Both the position numbers and the translations under genes were made by a program. The notes below the pieces were generated by a model. The model was not told the DNA's origin and made no database searches. It worked only from the letters and a program-made list of their open reading frames with translations. Shown here in pieces: positions 51,325-61,619 of a stretch of 64,000 nt of DNA. The DNA lies in contig NZ_JAODIM010000043.1 in assembly GCF_025527015.1 (NCBI RefSeq), forward strand, positions 1,335,862 to 1,399,861, written 5' to 3'. Numbering within the stretch: the stretch's first letter is position 1; each line of letters opens with the position of its first letter. The stretch comes from Winslowiella arboricola. Lineage in GTDB: Bacteria; Pseudomonadota; Gammaproteobacteria; Enterobacterales; Enterobacteriaceae.

Positions 51325-52863
51325 TTACTTCAGATCGGCTTCATCGAAGCTAAATGAGGTATCCGGCATTACATAGAAACCGGTCAGCGTTTTGCTGTTG
51401 GCCGAAACTAACTGTTCAACCACCAGCGGCGCCCACGCGTGATCGTTCCAGATACGATCCTGTGCATCTTTATACAATTTGGCTTTTGCAGTGCGATCGG
51501 TGGTCTGCAACGCACCGGCCAGATCTTTATCCACCTGCGGATTGCTGTAGAAGGCAGTATTAAAGATCGCTGGCGGCCAGGAGGCGGTGGCAAACAGCGG
51601 CGTCAGCGCCCAGTCTGCTTCACCGGTAGAGGCCGACCAGCCGGTGTAGAACATACGCACACCGCTCTCTTTCTGACCTTTACCTTCCACTTCGGCCGCA
51701 CGCTGGCCGGCATCCATCGCCGTCACCTGCACTTTAATGCCAACCTGCGCCAGCTGCTGCTGGGTAAACTGCAGCACTTTCTGCGCGGTGCTGTGGTTAT
51801 GCGATGACCACAGGGTGGTGGTGAAGCCATTCGGATAGCCCGCTTCTTTTAACAATTCGCGCGCTTTGGCCGGATTGTATTCAATCTTCGGATAGGTTTG
51901 CGCAAAGTCGATAGATGGCGGCACGATGCCGGTAGCTGGCGTGGCGTAACCGCTAAACGCCACTTTTACCAGCGCCTGACGGTTAATCGCGTAGTTAATC
52001 GCCTCACGCACTTTTGGATTATCAAATGGCTTCTGGGTAACGTTAAAGCTGATATAGCGCTGCATAATCGATGGCGAGGTCACCAGATCCAGCTTGCTGT
52101 TGCCCTGCAACACTTTCGCCTGCTCAAACGGTATCGGGAAAGCGAAATTTGCTTCACCGGTCTGCATCATCGCTGCACGGGTGTTGTTATCGACCACCGG
52201 ACGCCAGGTAATGCTGTCGAGCTTCGGATAGCCCTTCTTCCAGTAACCGTCCCACTTCTTCACTTTGACAAAGTCGGTCTGGTTCCAGGTGACAAACTGA
52301 TAAGGGCCGGTGCCAACCGGGTGGAAGCCAATATCCTTGCCATACTGTTTCAGCGCGGCAGGAGAGATCATCGCCGCCGCCGGATGCGCCAGGTTATTGA
52401 TAAACGCCGAGAATGGCTGTTTCAGGGTAATTTTAACCGTTGTCGCATCGACCGCTGCCGTGGAGGCGATATATTTAAACAGGTTATAGCGCTTCAGATG
52501 ATTGTCGGGATTACTGGCGCGATCGAGGTTGGCTTTTACCGCTGCGGCATTAAAGTCGCTACCATCCTGGAACTTAACGCCGGGACGCAGCTTAATGGTG
52601 TAAGTCAGACCATCGCTGCTGGCCTGATAGCTTTCCGCCAGCACATTGGTCAGTTTCATATCCTTATCAAAACCAAACAGTCCCTGATAGAAAGACTTGG
52701 CCACCGCCTGCGACAGCGTGTCATTGGCATCATAAGGATCGAGGGTGGTGAAGTTGGAGGCGACAGCAATCACCGCATCCTTTGCCGCCCAGGCCGGAAC
52801 TGCAGCGAAACTGCCGATCAGGCCCGCGGTAACCAGCCATTTACGCGTGTGTGGAATCGTCAT
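51325..52863 (-). CDS. gsiB: Glutathione-binding periplasmic protein GsiB
   Basis: Periplasmic receptor of the Gsi importer (SBP family 5). From the ATG at 52863 the product has 512 residues, exactly the E. coli length. A signal peptide ([19 protein letters not shown]) precedes [38 protein letters not shown]. Conserved: [49 protein letters not shown] and [20 protein letters not shown]. An out-of-frame ATG at 52870 sits at better Shine-Dalgarno spacing and opens a 9-codon upstream ORF that overlaps the start. Confidence 0.95.
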   Translation of the reverse strand: MTIPHTRKWLVTAGLIGSFAAVPAWAAKDAVIAVASNFTTLDPYDANDTLSQAVAKSFYQGLFGFDKDMKLTNVLAESYQASSDGLTYTIKLRPGVKFQDGSDFNAAAVKANLDRASNPDNHLKRYNLFKYIASTAAVDATTVKITLKQPFSAFINNLAHPAAAMISPAALKQYGKDIGFHPVGTGPYQFVTWNQTDFVKVKKWDGYWKKGYPKLDSITWRPVVDNNTRAAMMQTGEANFAFPIPFEQAKVLQGNSKLDLVTSPSIMQRYISFNVTQKPFDNPKVREAINYAINRQALVKVAFSGYATPATGIVPPSIDFAQTYPKIEYNPAKARELLKEAGYPNGFTTTLWSSHNHSTAQKVLQFTQQQLAQVGIKVQVTAMDAGQRAAEVEGKGQKESGVRMFYTGWSASTGEADWALTPLFATASWPPAIFNTAFYSNPQVDKDLAGALQTTDRTAKAKLYKDAQDRIWNDHAWAPLVVEQLVSANSKTLTGFYVMPDTSFSFDEADLK

Positions 52864-52915
52864 GTTGCATTTATCTCCTGTAGTCCCTTGTTGGGGTATT
52901 TTGGCAAATACAGAT

Positions 52916-54778
52916 TCAGGTGCCGCTAATCGCATGGCGCGCGACAAAATGTCCGGCGCCGACTTCCACCAGCGGTGCGACATCCGGCTCATCACCCAGC
53001 TCGCGAATCGGGCTGGGCATTTCATCGACCAGTAAGGCGCGCTCACGGCGGCGATGGCCCGGATCGGCCACCGGCACCGCCGACATCAGTTTACGGGTGT
53101 AGGGGTGCTGAGGGCGCTCAAAGACCGCCTGTCGCGGGCCAATCTCAACAATCTGCCCGAGATACATCACCGCCACGCGATGGCTGATTCGCTCCACCAC
53201 CGCCATATCATGTGAAATAAACAGAAACGCGATGCCGAACTCACGCTGCAAATCGAGCATCAGGTTGATAATCTGCGCCTGAATCGACACATCCAGCGCC
53301 GACACCGACTCATCGGCAATCACCACTTTCGGATTCAGCGCCAGCGCGCGCGCAATACAGATACGCTGGCGCTGGCCACCGGAAAACTCGTGCGGGTAAC
53401 GCCGGGCATGTTCCGGCAGCAGCCCCACTCTCTCCAGCAGCCAGGCAACGCGTGCTTCTGCTTCGCGCCCCTTCATCACGCCATGAACCAGCAGCGGCTC
53501 CATAATCGAGAAACCGACGGTCAGACGCGGATCGAGTGACGCATAGGGATCCTGAAAAATAAACTGAATATCACGGCGTAAATGCGACAGCTCGCTGTTT
53601 TTCAGCTGGTCGATACGCTTACCGGCAAAAGTGATAGTGCCGCTCTGGCTCTCGACCAGCCGCAACAGCGAACGGCCGGTGGTCGACTTGCCGCAGCCCG
53701 ACTCGCCCACCAGCGCCAGCGTCTCGCCCGGCCGCAGGTCAAAACTGACCTTTTCCACCGCATGCACCCGACGTCTGACGCGATTAAAAACGCCGCTGCG
53801 TATATCAAAGCGCGTCACCAGATCGCGCACCTGCAGAATCGGCTCCGCCTGCTGCGCCACGGTATCCTGCGGCAACTGGGGTTGTGTGTTATCGGCGTTG
53901 ACCAGCGGGAATTTCGCCGGGAACGGCTGACCGCTCATTGAGCCGAGTTTCGGCACCGCCGCCAGCAGTGCACGGGTATACGCCTGCTGCGGCTGACGGA
54001 AAATATCATTGACCGGCGCAGTCTCCACTACTTCACCGCGATACATTACCTGCACGCGATCGGCCATTTCCGCCACCACGCCCATATCGTGGGTGATAAA
54101 GATCACCGCCATTTCCATCTCTTTTTGCAGCACGCGGATCAGCTGCAAAATCTGCGCCTGAATGGTGACATCCAGCGCGGTAGTCGGTTCGTCGGCAATC
54201 AGCAGCGCCGGTTTACAGCAGAGTGCCATCGCAATCATCACCCGCTGGCGCATACCGCCGGAAAGCTGATGCGGAAAGCGTGTCAGCACATTTTTCGCTT
54301 CAGGAATCCGCACTAAATCGAGCATACGCTGCGCTTCCGCCAGCGCCTGACGATGATTAAGTCCCTGATGCAGGCGAATAGACTCGGCAATCTGCTCACC
54401 TACCGGAAACACCGGATTGAGTGAGGTCATCGGCTCCTGGAAAATCATTGCCATATCGGCGCCGCGAATGCCGCGCATCTGCGACTGACGGCTGCGCGCC
54501 AGATCGACCACTGCGCCATTGCGGCGGCGCAGCCAGATTTCACCGCTGTCCATCCTGCCGCCGCCCTGCTCAATCAGGCGCATTAACGCCAGCGAGGTGA
54601 CCGACTTACCTGATCCAGACTCACCGACAATCGCCAGCGTTTCGCCGCGCTTTACTTCCAGCGACAGCTGACGCACCGCCTGGGTGGTCACCCCATCCTG
54701 GGTAAAGCTGACGCTAAGATTACGTACCGCAAGCACCTGCTCTGGCGACAGCTGCATCTCTGCTGGTGTTCCGGTCAT
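52916..54778 (-). CDS. gsiA: Glutathione ABC importer ATPase GsiA (double ATPase)
   Basis: Two fused ABC ATPase domains energise GsiCD. The product has 620 residues (E. coli 623). Domain 1: Walker A GESGSGKS at 52-59, signature LSGGMRQR, Walker [13 protein letters not shown]. Domain 2: GESGCGKS near 360, [20 protein letters not shown] (Ser replaces the usual Pro after Glu). OppD/F-type C-terminal extensions follow each domain. It lies between iaaA and gsiB in one minus-strand operon. Confidence 0.95.
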   Translation of the reverse strand: MTGTPAEMQLSPEQVLAVRNLSVSFTQDGVTTQAVRQLSLEVKRGETLAIVGESGSGKSVTSLALMRLIEQGGGRMDSGEIWLRRRNGAVVDLARSRQSQMRGIRGADMAMIFQEPMTSLNPVFPVGEQIAESIRLHQGLNHRQALAEAQRMLDLVRIPEAKNVLTRFPHQLSGGMRQRVMIAMALCCKPALLIADEPTTALDVTIQAQILQLIRVLQKEMEMAVIFITHDMGVVAEMADRVQVMYRGEVVETAPVNDIFRQPQQAYTRALLAAVPKLGSMSGQPFPAKFPLVNADNTQPQLPQDTVAQQAEPILQVRDLVTRFDIRSGVFNRVRRRVHAVEKVSFDLRPGETLALVGESGCGKSTTGRSLLRLVESQSGTITFAGKRIDQLKNSELSHLRRDIQFIFQDPYASLDPRLTVGFSIMEPLLVHGVMKGREAEARVAWLLERVGLLPEHARRYPHEFSGGQRQRICIARALALNPKVVIADESVSALDVSIQAQIINLMLDLQREFGIAFLFISHDMAVVERISHRVAVMYLGQIVEIGPRQAVFERPQHPYTRKLMSAVPVADPGHRRRERALLVDEMPSPIRELGDEPDVAPLVEVGAGHFVARHAISGT

Positions 54779-54787
54779 GCTCTCTCC

Positions 54788-55753
54788 TTATTCTGCGCGA
54801 TAAATACCCACAACCGCATCATCACCGACATAGCCAAAGCCGCGATACATGCCTTCGCTGTTAAACGGCAGCGCCACATTGCCGTCACGGTCGACCGCCA
54901 CAATGCCACCGCTACCGCCCAATACCGGAATTTTTTCCATCACCACCCGGTCGCTGGCCTGTTTCAGCGATAAACCACCGTACTCCATCAGCGCCGCAAT
55001 ATCGTAGGCCGCCAGCGTGCGCATAAACACTTCACCGGTGCCGGTACAGGAGACCGCCACATTGGCATTATTGGCGTAGCAACCGGCGCCGACCAGCGGC
55101 GAATCGCCAACGCGTCCGGCCTGTTTATTGGTCATGCCGCCCGTCGAAGTGGCCGCCGCCAGATTGCCATGCAGATCGAGCGCCACCGCGCCCACGGTGC
55201 CAAATTTACGATCGTTATCCAGCGGATCGTCACCGCCACTCTGCGCGGCGCCGTCGTGATCGAGCAGCGTCTGGTTACTGGCTAACGCGCGTTGCAGCTG
55301 TTCCCGGCGTTCAGGGGTGGAGAAAAAGTCCGGTTCCACCGCTTCCAGCTGATGTTGCGCGGCAAAGGCTTCAGCGCCAGCGCCAATAAACAGCACATGC
55401 GGACTGTGTTCCAGCACCGCACGCGCCGCCAGCACCGGATTGCGAATGCGTGAAACACCGGCCACCGCCCCCGCGTCCAGCGAGCTGCCATCCATCACGC
55501 AGGCATCCAGTTCATGGGTGCCCTGATGGGTAAATACTGAGCCTTTACCGGCGTTGAACAACGGACACTCTTCGAGCAGGCGCACCGCTTCGGTGACCGC
55601 GTCCAGCGCACTGCCGCCTGCCGCCAGAATTGCCTGACCACTGTTCACAATCTGCGAAAGCGCCTGAATATAGTATTGTTCTTTTTCTGCACTCATTGCC
55701 GCGCGTGAAATCGCGCCGGCACCGCCGTGAATGGCGATTACTGCTCTGCTCAT
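54788..55753 (-). CDS. iaaA: Isoaspartyl peptidase / L-asparaginase IaaA
   Basis: Ntn-hydrolase that cleaves isoaspartyl dipeptides and has asparaginase activity; it is made as a precursor that splits itself. The product has 321 residues, as in E. coli. The autocleavage and nucleophile site is Thr186 in KFGTVGAVALD, preceded by a disordered linker. IHGGAGAI at the N-terminus, NAGKGSVFT and GRVGDSPLVGAG are conserved. It heads the iaaA-gsiABCD operon, with nine bp to gsiA. Confidence 0.96.
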   Translation of the reverse strand: MSRAVIAIHGGAGAISRAAMSAEKEQYYIQALSQIVNSGQAILAAGGSALDAVTEAVRLLEECPLFNAGKGSVFTHQGTHELDACVMDGSSLDAGAVAGVSRIRNPVLAARAVLEHSPHVLFIGAGAEAFAAQHQLEAVEPDFFSTPERREQLQRALASNQTLLDHDGAAQSGGDDPLDNDRKFGTVGAVALDLHGNLAAATSTGGMTNKQAGRVGDSPLVGAGCYANNANVAVSCTGTGEVFMRTLAAYDIAALMEYGGLSLKQASDRVVMEKIPVLGGSGGIVAVDRDGNVALPFNSEGMYRGFGYVGDDAVVGIYRAE

Positions 55754-56008
55754 AATCCCGTTGCCCTGTGCGTTAAATCAGCATGAAAAACACTGAGTTA
55801 GCTGAGGTATAGCAAAATTTCAGCGATTTTCGACTATAGGTAGCCTGTAAAGCGATGTAAAGCGGAATGTTTGCTGACTGATAATAACGATCTGTTCTGG
55901 CTAAGTCGCCACCGCGTTAAGCGGGCGTGACCCACCTGTTAATTCGCGCCATAATAGCCGGTATCTGAGTCATTACCGGGCTGCTGGCTGGCCCGATCTG
56001 GAGACATA
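55754..56008. promoter_or_regulatory. Divergent iaaA / moeA promoter region
   Basis: A 255-bp gap between divergent operons. No molybdenum-cofactor riboswitch fold could be recognised, and no clear operator was found. Confidence 0.45.
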
Positions 56009-57244
56009 ATGGAACTCTTTACTGCGGGACTGATCTCCCTGGAAGACGCACGCCGCAATATGCTGGCGCAGGTTTCCCCCCTCAGCGACAGTGAGACGGT
56101 GGCTATCACCGCCGCAGCTGGCCGCATTACCGCCGAAGCGGTGATCTCCCCACTTAATGTCCCTTCGTTTGCCAACTCGGCAATGGATGGTTATGCCCTG
56201 CGTGAGGCTGATTTCACCCGTGACCTGCCACTGGCTGTCGCGGGTAAAGCCTTTGCGGGCGCGCCATATCAGGGTGAATGGCCAGCAGGCAGCTGCATTC
56301 GGATTATGACCGGTGCGCCGATCCCGCCGGGCGCCGATGCGGTGGTGATGCAGGAGCAGACCGAAAGTAGCGGTCAGGGAGTACGCATCCTTGCGCCGGT
56401 CAAAAAAGGGCAGAATATTCGTCTGGCAGGTGAAGATATCCGCCAGGGCGCCAGCGTACTGGCCGCCGGGGTTAAACTTGGCGTCGGCGAGCTGCCATTA
56501 CTGGCGTCGCTTGGTATTAGCCAGGTCAGCGTAGTGCGCAAGCTGCGGGTGGCAGTGTTCTCCACCGGCGATGAGCTGCAACCCGTCGGTGAGCCACTGG
56601 CTGCCGGGCAAATCTACGATACTAACCGCTTTGCCGTCCATCTGATGCTGGATGCGCTGGGTTGCGAGGTGCTCGATCTTGGCATTATTAAAGATGATCC
56701 TGCCGCACTGCGCGCCGCCTTCCGGCAGGCTGATGCGCAGGCCGATGTGGTGATTAGCAGCGGCGGCGTGTCGGTCGGCGAAGCGGATTACACCAAACAG
56801 ATGCTGGATGAGCTGGGTGAGATTGGCTTCTGGAAACTGGCGATGAAACCGGGCAAACCTTTTGCCTTTGGCCGCCTGCCTGACAGCTGGTTCTGTGGCC
56901 TGCCGGGTAATCCGGTTTCCGCCGCCGTGACCTTTTATCAGCTGGTGCAGCCGTTACTGGCGCATCTTACCGGCCAGCAGGCCGACGCGCTGCCGCCACG
57001 GATGCGCGCACGCGCCAGCGAAGTGCTGAAAAAGTCCCCCGGCCGTCTCGACTTTCAGCGCGGCGTCTTCAGCCGCGATGCCACAGGCGATCTGCAGGTG
57101 CGCAGCACCGGCCATCAGGGTTCACATGTGTTTAGCTCTTTTAGCCAGGCCAACTGCTTTATCGTGCTGGAGCGCGAGCGGGCAACGGTACAGCCGGGCG
57201 AATGGGTAGAGATCGAACCTTTTAACGCGCTGCTGGGAGGCTGA
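56009..57244 (+). CDS. moeA: Molybdopterin molybdotransferase MoeA
   Basis: Inserts molybdate into adenylylated molybdopterin in the last step of Moco synthesis. The 411-residue product equals E. coli MoeA. Domains: the N-terminal MoeA_N part ([31 protein letters not shown]), the MoCF domain ([35 protein letters not shown]) and the C-terminal domain IV. It is read with moeB (one base between). Confidence 0.97.
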   Translation: MELFTAGLISLEDARRNMLAQVSPLSDSETVAITAAAGRITAEAVISPLNVPSFANSAMDGYALREADFTRDLPLAVAGKAFAGAPYQGEWPAGSCIRIMTGAPIPPGADAVVMQEQTESSGQGVRILAPVKKGQNIRLAGEDIRQGASVLAAGVKLGVGELPLLASLGISQVSVVRKLRVAVFSTGDELQPVGEPLAAGQIYDTNRFAVHLMLDALGCEVLDLGIIKDDPAALRAAFRQADAQADVVISSGGVSVGEADYTKQMLDELGEIGFWKLAMKPGKPFAFGRLPDSWFCGLPGNPVSAAVTFYQLVQPLLAHLTGQQADALPPRMRARASEVLKKSPGRLDFQRGVFSRDATGDLQVRSTGHQGSHVFSSFSQANCFIVLERERATVQPGEWVEIEPFNALLGG

Positions 57245-57245
57245 G

Positions 57246-58004
57246 ATGCAGAGTGCACTGAGCGACGAGGAGACCCTGCGCTATAACCGTCAGATTGTAC
57301 TGCGTGACTTTGATTTTGATGGCCAGGAGAAACTGAAAGCCTCGCGTGTGCTGATTGTCGGTCTTGGCGGCCTCGGTTGCGCCGCCGCACAGTATCTGGC
57401 TTCGGCGGGCGTCGGCTCGCTGACGCTGCTTGATTTCGATAACGTGTCACGCTCCAACCTGCAACGTCAGATTTTGCATACCGATGCCGAAGTGGGCATG
57501 GCAAAAGTTGAATCGGCACGTCAGCGGCTGACGGCGATCAATCCGCTGATTGCTATCGACGCGGTTAATGCCCGACTTGACGACGCCGCACTGAAAAAAC
57601 GCCTGAAAGTCTGCGATCTGGTGCTCGACTGTAGTGATAATCTCGATACCCGTGAACAGCTTAATCGCCTCTGTTTTGCCACCAGGATCCCGCTGGTGTC
57701 GGGCGCAGCAATCCGTATGGAAGGTCAGATCAGCGTGTTTAGCTGGCAGCAGAACGAGCCTTGCTATCGCTGTATCAGCCGCCTGTTTGGCGCCAGCGCG
57801 TTGACCTGCGTCGAAGCTGGCGTGATGGCGCCGCTGGTCGGAGTGATTGGTGGATTACAGGCGATGGAAGCGATTCGCGCCCTGACCGCCTATGGCAGCA
57901 GCGTGGCGGGTAAGTTGCTGATGTATGATGCGATGACGCTGGAGTTTCGCCAGCTGAACGTGGCGCAGGATCCGAACTGCGAGGTTTGCGGGCAGAATCA
58001 TTAA
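57246..58004 (+). CDS. moeB: Molybdopterin-synthase adenylyltransferase MoeB
   Basis: E1-like enzyme that adenylates the C-terminus of MoaD so that it can take up sulfur. The 252-residue product (E. coli 249) has the nucleotide motif GLGGLGCAAAQYLASAGVG, the catalytic region DLVLDCSDNLDTREQLNRLC and two zinc CxxC pairs (CYRC and CEVC). It follows moeA directly. The plus-strand unit ends in the repeat array at 58011. Confidence 0.97.
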   Translation: MQSALSDEETLRYNRQIVLRDFDFDGQEKLKASRVLIVGLGGLGCAAAQYLASAGVGSLTLLDFDNVSRSNLQRQILHTDAEVGMAKVESARQRLTAINPLIAIDAVNARLDDAALKKRLKVCDLVLDCSDNLDTREQLNRLCFATRIPLVSGAAIRMEGQISVFSWQQNEPCYRCISRLFGASALTCVEAGVMAPLVGVIGGLQAMEAIRALTAYGSSVAGKLLMYDAMTLEFRQLNVAQDPNCEVCGQNH

Positions 58005-58010
58005 TACCCA

Positions 58011-58072
58011 CGGGCGGCGAGAACGCCGCCCCTACGCTCGTATAGATGTAGGGGCGGCGTTCTCGCCGCCCG
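58011..58072. repeat. Inverted pair of identical GGGCGGCG palindromic repeats, tails inward
   Basis: A forward module (58011-58035) and a reversed module (58048-58072) of the same type with tails CCCCTAC and GTAGGGG facing each other over 12 bases, starting six bases after moeB. The whole could fold into a long cruciform between convergent moeB and the ABC ATPase gene. Confidence 0.85.
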
Positions 58073-58170
58073 TGTCAATAATTTGCACCAACCTTAATGA
58101 CGGCGTTCTCGCCGCCCCTGTCAATAATTTGCACCAGCCTTAATGACGGCGTTCTCGCCGCCCGTGTTAT
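58055..58170. repeat. 46-bp tandem repeat array (about 2.5 copies)
   Basis: Copy A 58055-58100 and copy B 58101-58146 differ at only two positions, and a partial copy C starts at 58147. Each unit is the palindrome half CGGCGTTCTCGCCGCCC followed by a spacer with TGTCAATAATTTGCACCA and CCTTAATGA. The array grew out of the right module of the inverted pair. Confidence 0.88.
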
Positions 58171-58174
58171 TGAT

Positions 58175-59845
58175 TTACTCGGTACCCGTGGCAATACGGG
58201 AGCCGAAAACGGCTTCCTGACACTGATATCCTCCGTTCGCCAGCGGTGTTAACCGAGGCAAACAGGAGAGCAGCCGCCGGGTATAGTCATGCTGCGGCTG
58301 ATCGAGTACATCATCACTCCAGCCACTCTCAACCAGCAGCCCCTGCTCCATCACCATAATCCGATCGGCAATCTGCTCAACCGCCCCCAGATCATGAGTA
58401 ATAAACAGGCAGGCGAAACCGTAGCTCTGCTGCAGTTTTTTCAGCAGCAGGATGATCTGCTTTTGCACCGTCATATCCAGCGCCGAGGTCGGTTCATCGG
58501 CGATAATAAAGGCCGGTCGGCGAATTATCGCCCGGGCAATCGCCACACGCTGACGCTGGCCACCGGACAGCTGGTGCGGGTAGCGCGCCAGAAACATCGC
58601 ATCGAGGCCGACCTCCTCCAGCACCTGCTTAATCCGATCCAGCCGCGCACGCCGGTTCATCTGCGCCAGCAGCAGCAGCGGCTCTTCCAGCAGCTGCGCC
58701 ACCTTCATGCGTGGGTTCAGCGAAGAGTAAGGATCCTGCTGAATCATCTGACAGGCCATGCGCCAGCTCTGACGCTGCGCTCTGCTGGCGTTCTCCAGCG
58801 GCTGGCCCATAAACGTCAGCGATCCAGCGCTGGCCTGAACCATACCAGCAATCAGTTTGCCAATGGTGGTCTTACCGGAACCGCTGGCGCCGACCAGCGC
58901 CACCGTCTCTCCGGCACGCACATTAAAGCTGACGCCATTGACTGCCCGCGTCAGCGTGCGTGGCTTAAACCAGCCTTTACGCCCCTCGTAGTCGATCACG
59001 ATATCCTGCAGGCCAATTACCGGTTGCGCGGCAAACAGCGTCTGACGATCCGGCGCGGCTTTACGGGTTGGCAGCGCATCCAGCAACCGGCGGGTATAGG
59101 GATGTTGCGGACTGGCGAGTAGCGTATGACTGCTGTTCTGCTCCACCAGTTCGCCCTGCTCCATCACCATAATGCGCGAGGCATAGTTGGCCACCATTGA
59201 CAGATCGTGGCTAATCAGAATCACCGCACTGCCCTTTTCCGCCGTCAGCGCCAGCATCAGCTCCATCACCTCGTGCTGTACCAGCACATCCAGCGCGGTA
59301 GTAGGTTCATCGGCAATGATCAGCTTCGGCTCCAATAGCATCACTGAAGCAATCATCACGCGCTGGCGCATGCCACCGGAAAATTCGTGCGGAAAACGGG
59401 TTAGCAGCGAGGCGGCATTATTCAGTCCGACACGCTCCAGCATGGCGATAATTTTGGCTTTACGCTGCGGTGCCGTCAGCGTCGTATGCAACACCAGCCC
59501 TTCATCAAGCTGACGACCAATACTCATCGCCGGATTCAGCGACGTCATTGGCTCCTGAAATACCATGCCAATCCCGGCGCCACGCACTTCACGCAGCTGT
59601 CCGGCGCTAAGATTGAGCAGGCTGCCACCGGCAAACTGCATCGCATCGGCGCGCCAGCCGATATTGGCTGGCAGCAGACCGATTAACGCACGCATCGCCA
59701 GGGTTTTGCCGCTGCCGGATTCCCCCACCACCGCCAGCACTTCGCGTTCCGCCAGCGCAAATGAGATGCCTTTAACCACCAGGCGATCGCCGACACTGAC
59801 CTGCAGGTTACGCACTTCCAGTAACGCTTTGGCTTGTGGATTCAT
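58175..59845 (-). CDS. Peptide-type ABC importer ATPase (double ATPase, repeat-derived C-terminus)
   Basis: Two fused OppD/OppF-like ATPases, 556 residues. Domain 1: Walker A GESGSGKT at 41-48, [20 protein letters not shown]. Domain 2: GASGSGKT near 320, LSGGQRQR, FIIADEPTSALD. It should power the two permeases upstream. The last ~15 residues (EAVFGSRIATGTE) are coded by a GGGAGCCG-type palindromic repeat (58197-58221), so the natural stop was probably lost and replaced. The start overlaps the upstream permease stop by one base. Related to the GsiA/YejF/DdpDF group; the substrate is unknown. Confidence 0.9.
   Translation of the reverse strand: MNPQAKALLEVRNLQVSVGDRLVVKGISFALAEREVLAVVGESGSGKTLAMRALIGLLPANIGWRADAMQFAGGSLLNLSAGQLREVRGAGIGMVFQEPMTSLNPAMSIGRQLDEGLVLHTTLTAPQRKAKIIAMLERVGLNNAASLLTRFPHEFSGGMRQRVMIASVMLLEPKLIIADEPTTALDVLVQHEVMELMLALTAEKGSAVILISHDLSMVANYASRIMVMEQGELVEQNSSHTLLASPQHPYTRRLLDALPTRKAAPDRQTLFAAQPVIGLQDIVIDYEGRKGWFKPRTLTRAVNGVSFNVRAGETVALVGASGSGKTTIGKLIAGMVQASAGSLTFMGQPLENASRAQRQSWRMACQMIQQDPYSSLNPRMKVAQLLEEPLLLLAQMNRRARLDRIKQVLEEVGLDAMFLARYPHQLSGGQRQRVAIARAIIRRPAFIIADEPTSALDMTVQKQIILLLKKLQQSYGFACLFITHDLGAVEQIADRIMVMEQGLLVESGWSDDVLDQPQHDYTRRLLSCLPRLTPLANGGYQCQEAVFGSRIATGTE
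58197..58221 (+). repeat. GGGAGCCG palindromic repeat inside a coding 3' end
   Basis: CGGGAGCCG and CGGCTTCC around AAAA with the tail TGAC. It lies wholly within the last codons of the ABC ATPase gene, unlike every other copy, which is intergenic. Confidence 0.78.
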
Positions 59846-60663
59846 CAGTGCATCCTCGGGTCAAGATAATCACGGAGTGCGTCGCCCACCAGGTTGACGC
59901 CAAGTAACGCAATCGAAATGCAGGCGCCAGGCAGCAGCGCCAGGTAAGGTGCCTGTGACAGATACGTCCGGCTGGCGGCCAGCATATTGCCCCAGGTCGG
60001 CTCTGGCGGCGGTACCCCCAGGCCGAGAAACGACAGCGCGCTTTCCGAAATCAGCACCCAGCCGAGCATTGAGGTGGCCAGCACCGTTAACGGTGCAATG
60101 CAATTAGGTAAGACATGGTGCGTCAGGATATAGCGTTCGTGATGGCCCATTACACGCGAGGCTTCAACAAAATCCGCCTCACGTAATCCGAGCACCGTGC
60201 CCCGCACAATACGTACCACCGCCGGGGTATAGGCAAGGCCAAGCGCCAGAATAATGCCGTAACGGTTATTGCCGAGAATGCTGAGCAGACCCAGCGCCAG
60301 CAGAATACCGGGAAAGGCCAGCAGAGTGTCGGTGACCATCATAATCAGCCGATCAACAATACCGCGCAGATAGCCGCTGATCAGTCCAAGCAGCACCCCG
60401 CACAACAGAGCAAACGTAACGGTCGTCAGCGAGATGGTCAGGCTGGCGCTGGCGCCCAGCAGCAGGCGACTGAGCACGTCGCGGCCATACTCATCGGTGC
60501 CAAACCAGTGGGCGGCATCCGGCCCCTGCAAGCGCGCCAGGATATTGATGCGTGACGGATCGTAAGGGGTCCAGAAAAAACCGACTAATCCGGCGGCGAC
60601 AATCACACCAATTAAAATCAGTCCCAACAGCGCATTCGGCGCTAACGCCATACGTGGTTTCAT
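59845..60663 (-). CDS. Peptide-type ABC importer permease (DppC-like)
   Basis: Inner-membrane permease, 272 residues, about six helices. It has the DppC/OppC pattern: WFGTDEYGRDVLSRLLLGASASL, the loop ASRVMGHHERYILTHHVLPNC and ALSFLGLGVPPPEPTWGNML. Its start overlaps the other permease by four bases and its end overlaps the ATPase by one, indicating a coupled operon. Substrate unknown. Confidence 0.92.
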   Translation of the reverse strand: MKPRMALAPNALLGLILIGVIVAAGLVGFFWTPYDPSRINILARLQGPDAAHWFGTDEYGRDVLSRLLLGASASLTISLTTVTFALLCGVLLGLISGYLRGIVDRLIMMVTDTLLAFPGILLALGLLSILGNNRYGIILALGLAYTPAVVRIVRGTVLGLREADFVEASRVMGHHERYILTHHVLPNCIAPLTVLATSMLGWVLISESALSFLGLGVPPPEPTWGNMLAASRTYLSQAPYLALLPGACISIALLGVNLVGDALRDYLDPRMH

Positions 60664-61604
60664 GATGCAGCGACCCTCGGATTAAACAGCGGATAAAGTG
60701 CATCGATCAGTAAATTGGTCAGCACGTAAATCGCGGCAATAAAGATCATACAGCCCTGAATCACCGGATAGTCGCGCGCATAGATAGCATCCACCAGCAG
60801 ACGTCCCAGACCCGGCAGACTGAATACCGTTTCGGTCACCGCCACTCCGCTAAGCAGATTGCCGAGCGTCAGGCCAATCAGCGTCCAGGTGGGGCCAAAG
60901 GCGTTGGGGAAGACATGGCGCGACAGCACCGTATGCTCCTTCAGCCCTTTGGCTCTGGCATGCGCGACATAATCCAGCCGCAGTACCTCCAGCGTGCTGG
61001 CGCGCATCATGCGCACCAGTGCCCCGACTTCCACCAGCACCAGCGTCAGCACCGGCATCAGCAGATAGAAAAGCCCCTGTTGCAGATTGTCGCCGACTGA
61101 AACATAGCCCACCACCGGCAGCCAGCCGAGGTTAAGACCAAAAGCAAGCAGAATCAGCAACCCCATCCAGAAACTGGGGATAGACAGTAAAAAGGTGGAG
61201 AACATTACCAGCCCGACATCCAGCGTCGAGTTCTGTTTCCACGCCGCCAGCATGCCGAAAGGCACCGCCAGCAGCGAGGCGATAATAATCGCGGCCAGCA
61301 CCACGCTGAGGGTGACGCCAAAACGGGTAAAGATCAGCGGCAACACCTGCTGACCACTCTGAATCGACTGGCCAAAATCGCCCTGAATCATCTGGCTGAA
61401 CCAGATAATAAACTGCTCGGGCAGGCTCTTATCCAGCCCCATACTGTGGCGCAGATCGGCGAGGCTCGACTCGTTCGCCAGATCGCCGAGCATCAGCAAT
61501 GCCGGGTCTCCCGGCACCAGCCGTGTCAGCAGAAATACCAGCACCGTCACCAGAAACAGCGTCGGGATCGCTGACAGCACGCGTTTAATCAGAAACTGCA
61601 GCAT
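60660..61604 (-). CDS. Peptide-type ABC importer permease (DppB-like)
   Basis: Inner-membrane permease, 314 residues, about six helices. It begins MLQFLIKRVLSAIPTLFLVTVLVFLLTRLVPGDPALLMLG, the DppB/OppB signature, and has the loop ARAKGLKEHTVLSRHVFPNAFGP and [22 protein letters not shown]. It pairs with the DppC-like permease and starts 15 bp after the binding protein gene. Confidence 0.92.
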   Translation of the reverse strand: MLQFLIKRVLSAIPTLFLVTVLVFLLTRLVPGDPALLMLGDLANESSLADLRHSMGLDKSLPEQFIIWFSQMIQGDFGQSIQSGQQVLPLIFTRFGVTLSVVLAAIIIASLLAVPFGMLAAWKQNSTLDVGLVMFSTFLLSIPSFWMGLLILLAFGLNLGWLPVVGYVSVGDNLQQGLFYLLMPVLTLVLVEVGALVRMMRASTLEVLRLDYVAHARAKGLKEHTVLSRHVFPNAFGPTWTLIGLTLGNLLSGVAVTETVFSLPGLGRLLVDAIYARDYPVIQGCMIFIAAIYVLTNLLIDALYPLFNPRVAAS

Positions 61605-61619
61605 AGCGGCTCCTTAGCA

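Noticed and set aside
51898..52929. 343-codon open frame on the plus strand
   Set aside because: It lies antisense to gsiB, whose family match is complete. High-GC codon usage often leaves the opposite strand open.
55754..56008. Molybdenum-cofactor riboswitch before moeA
   Set aside because: The stretch is short and I could not trace the conserved core; in E. coli the Moco riboswitch precedes moaA, not moeA.
58011..58170. CRISPR-like array
   Set aside because: Only 2.5 units, directly joined 46-bp repeats with no unique spacers, and no cas genes nearby.
58289..59122. 277-codon open frame on the plus strand
   Set aside because: Antisense to the ABC ATPase gene with intact Walker motifs; no family features of its own.
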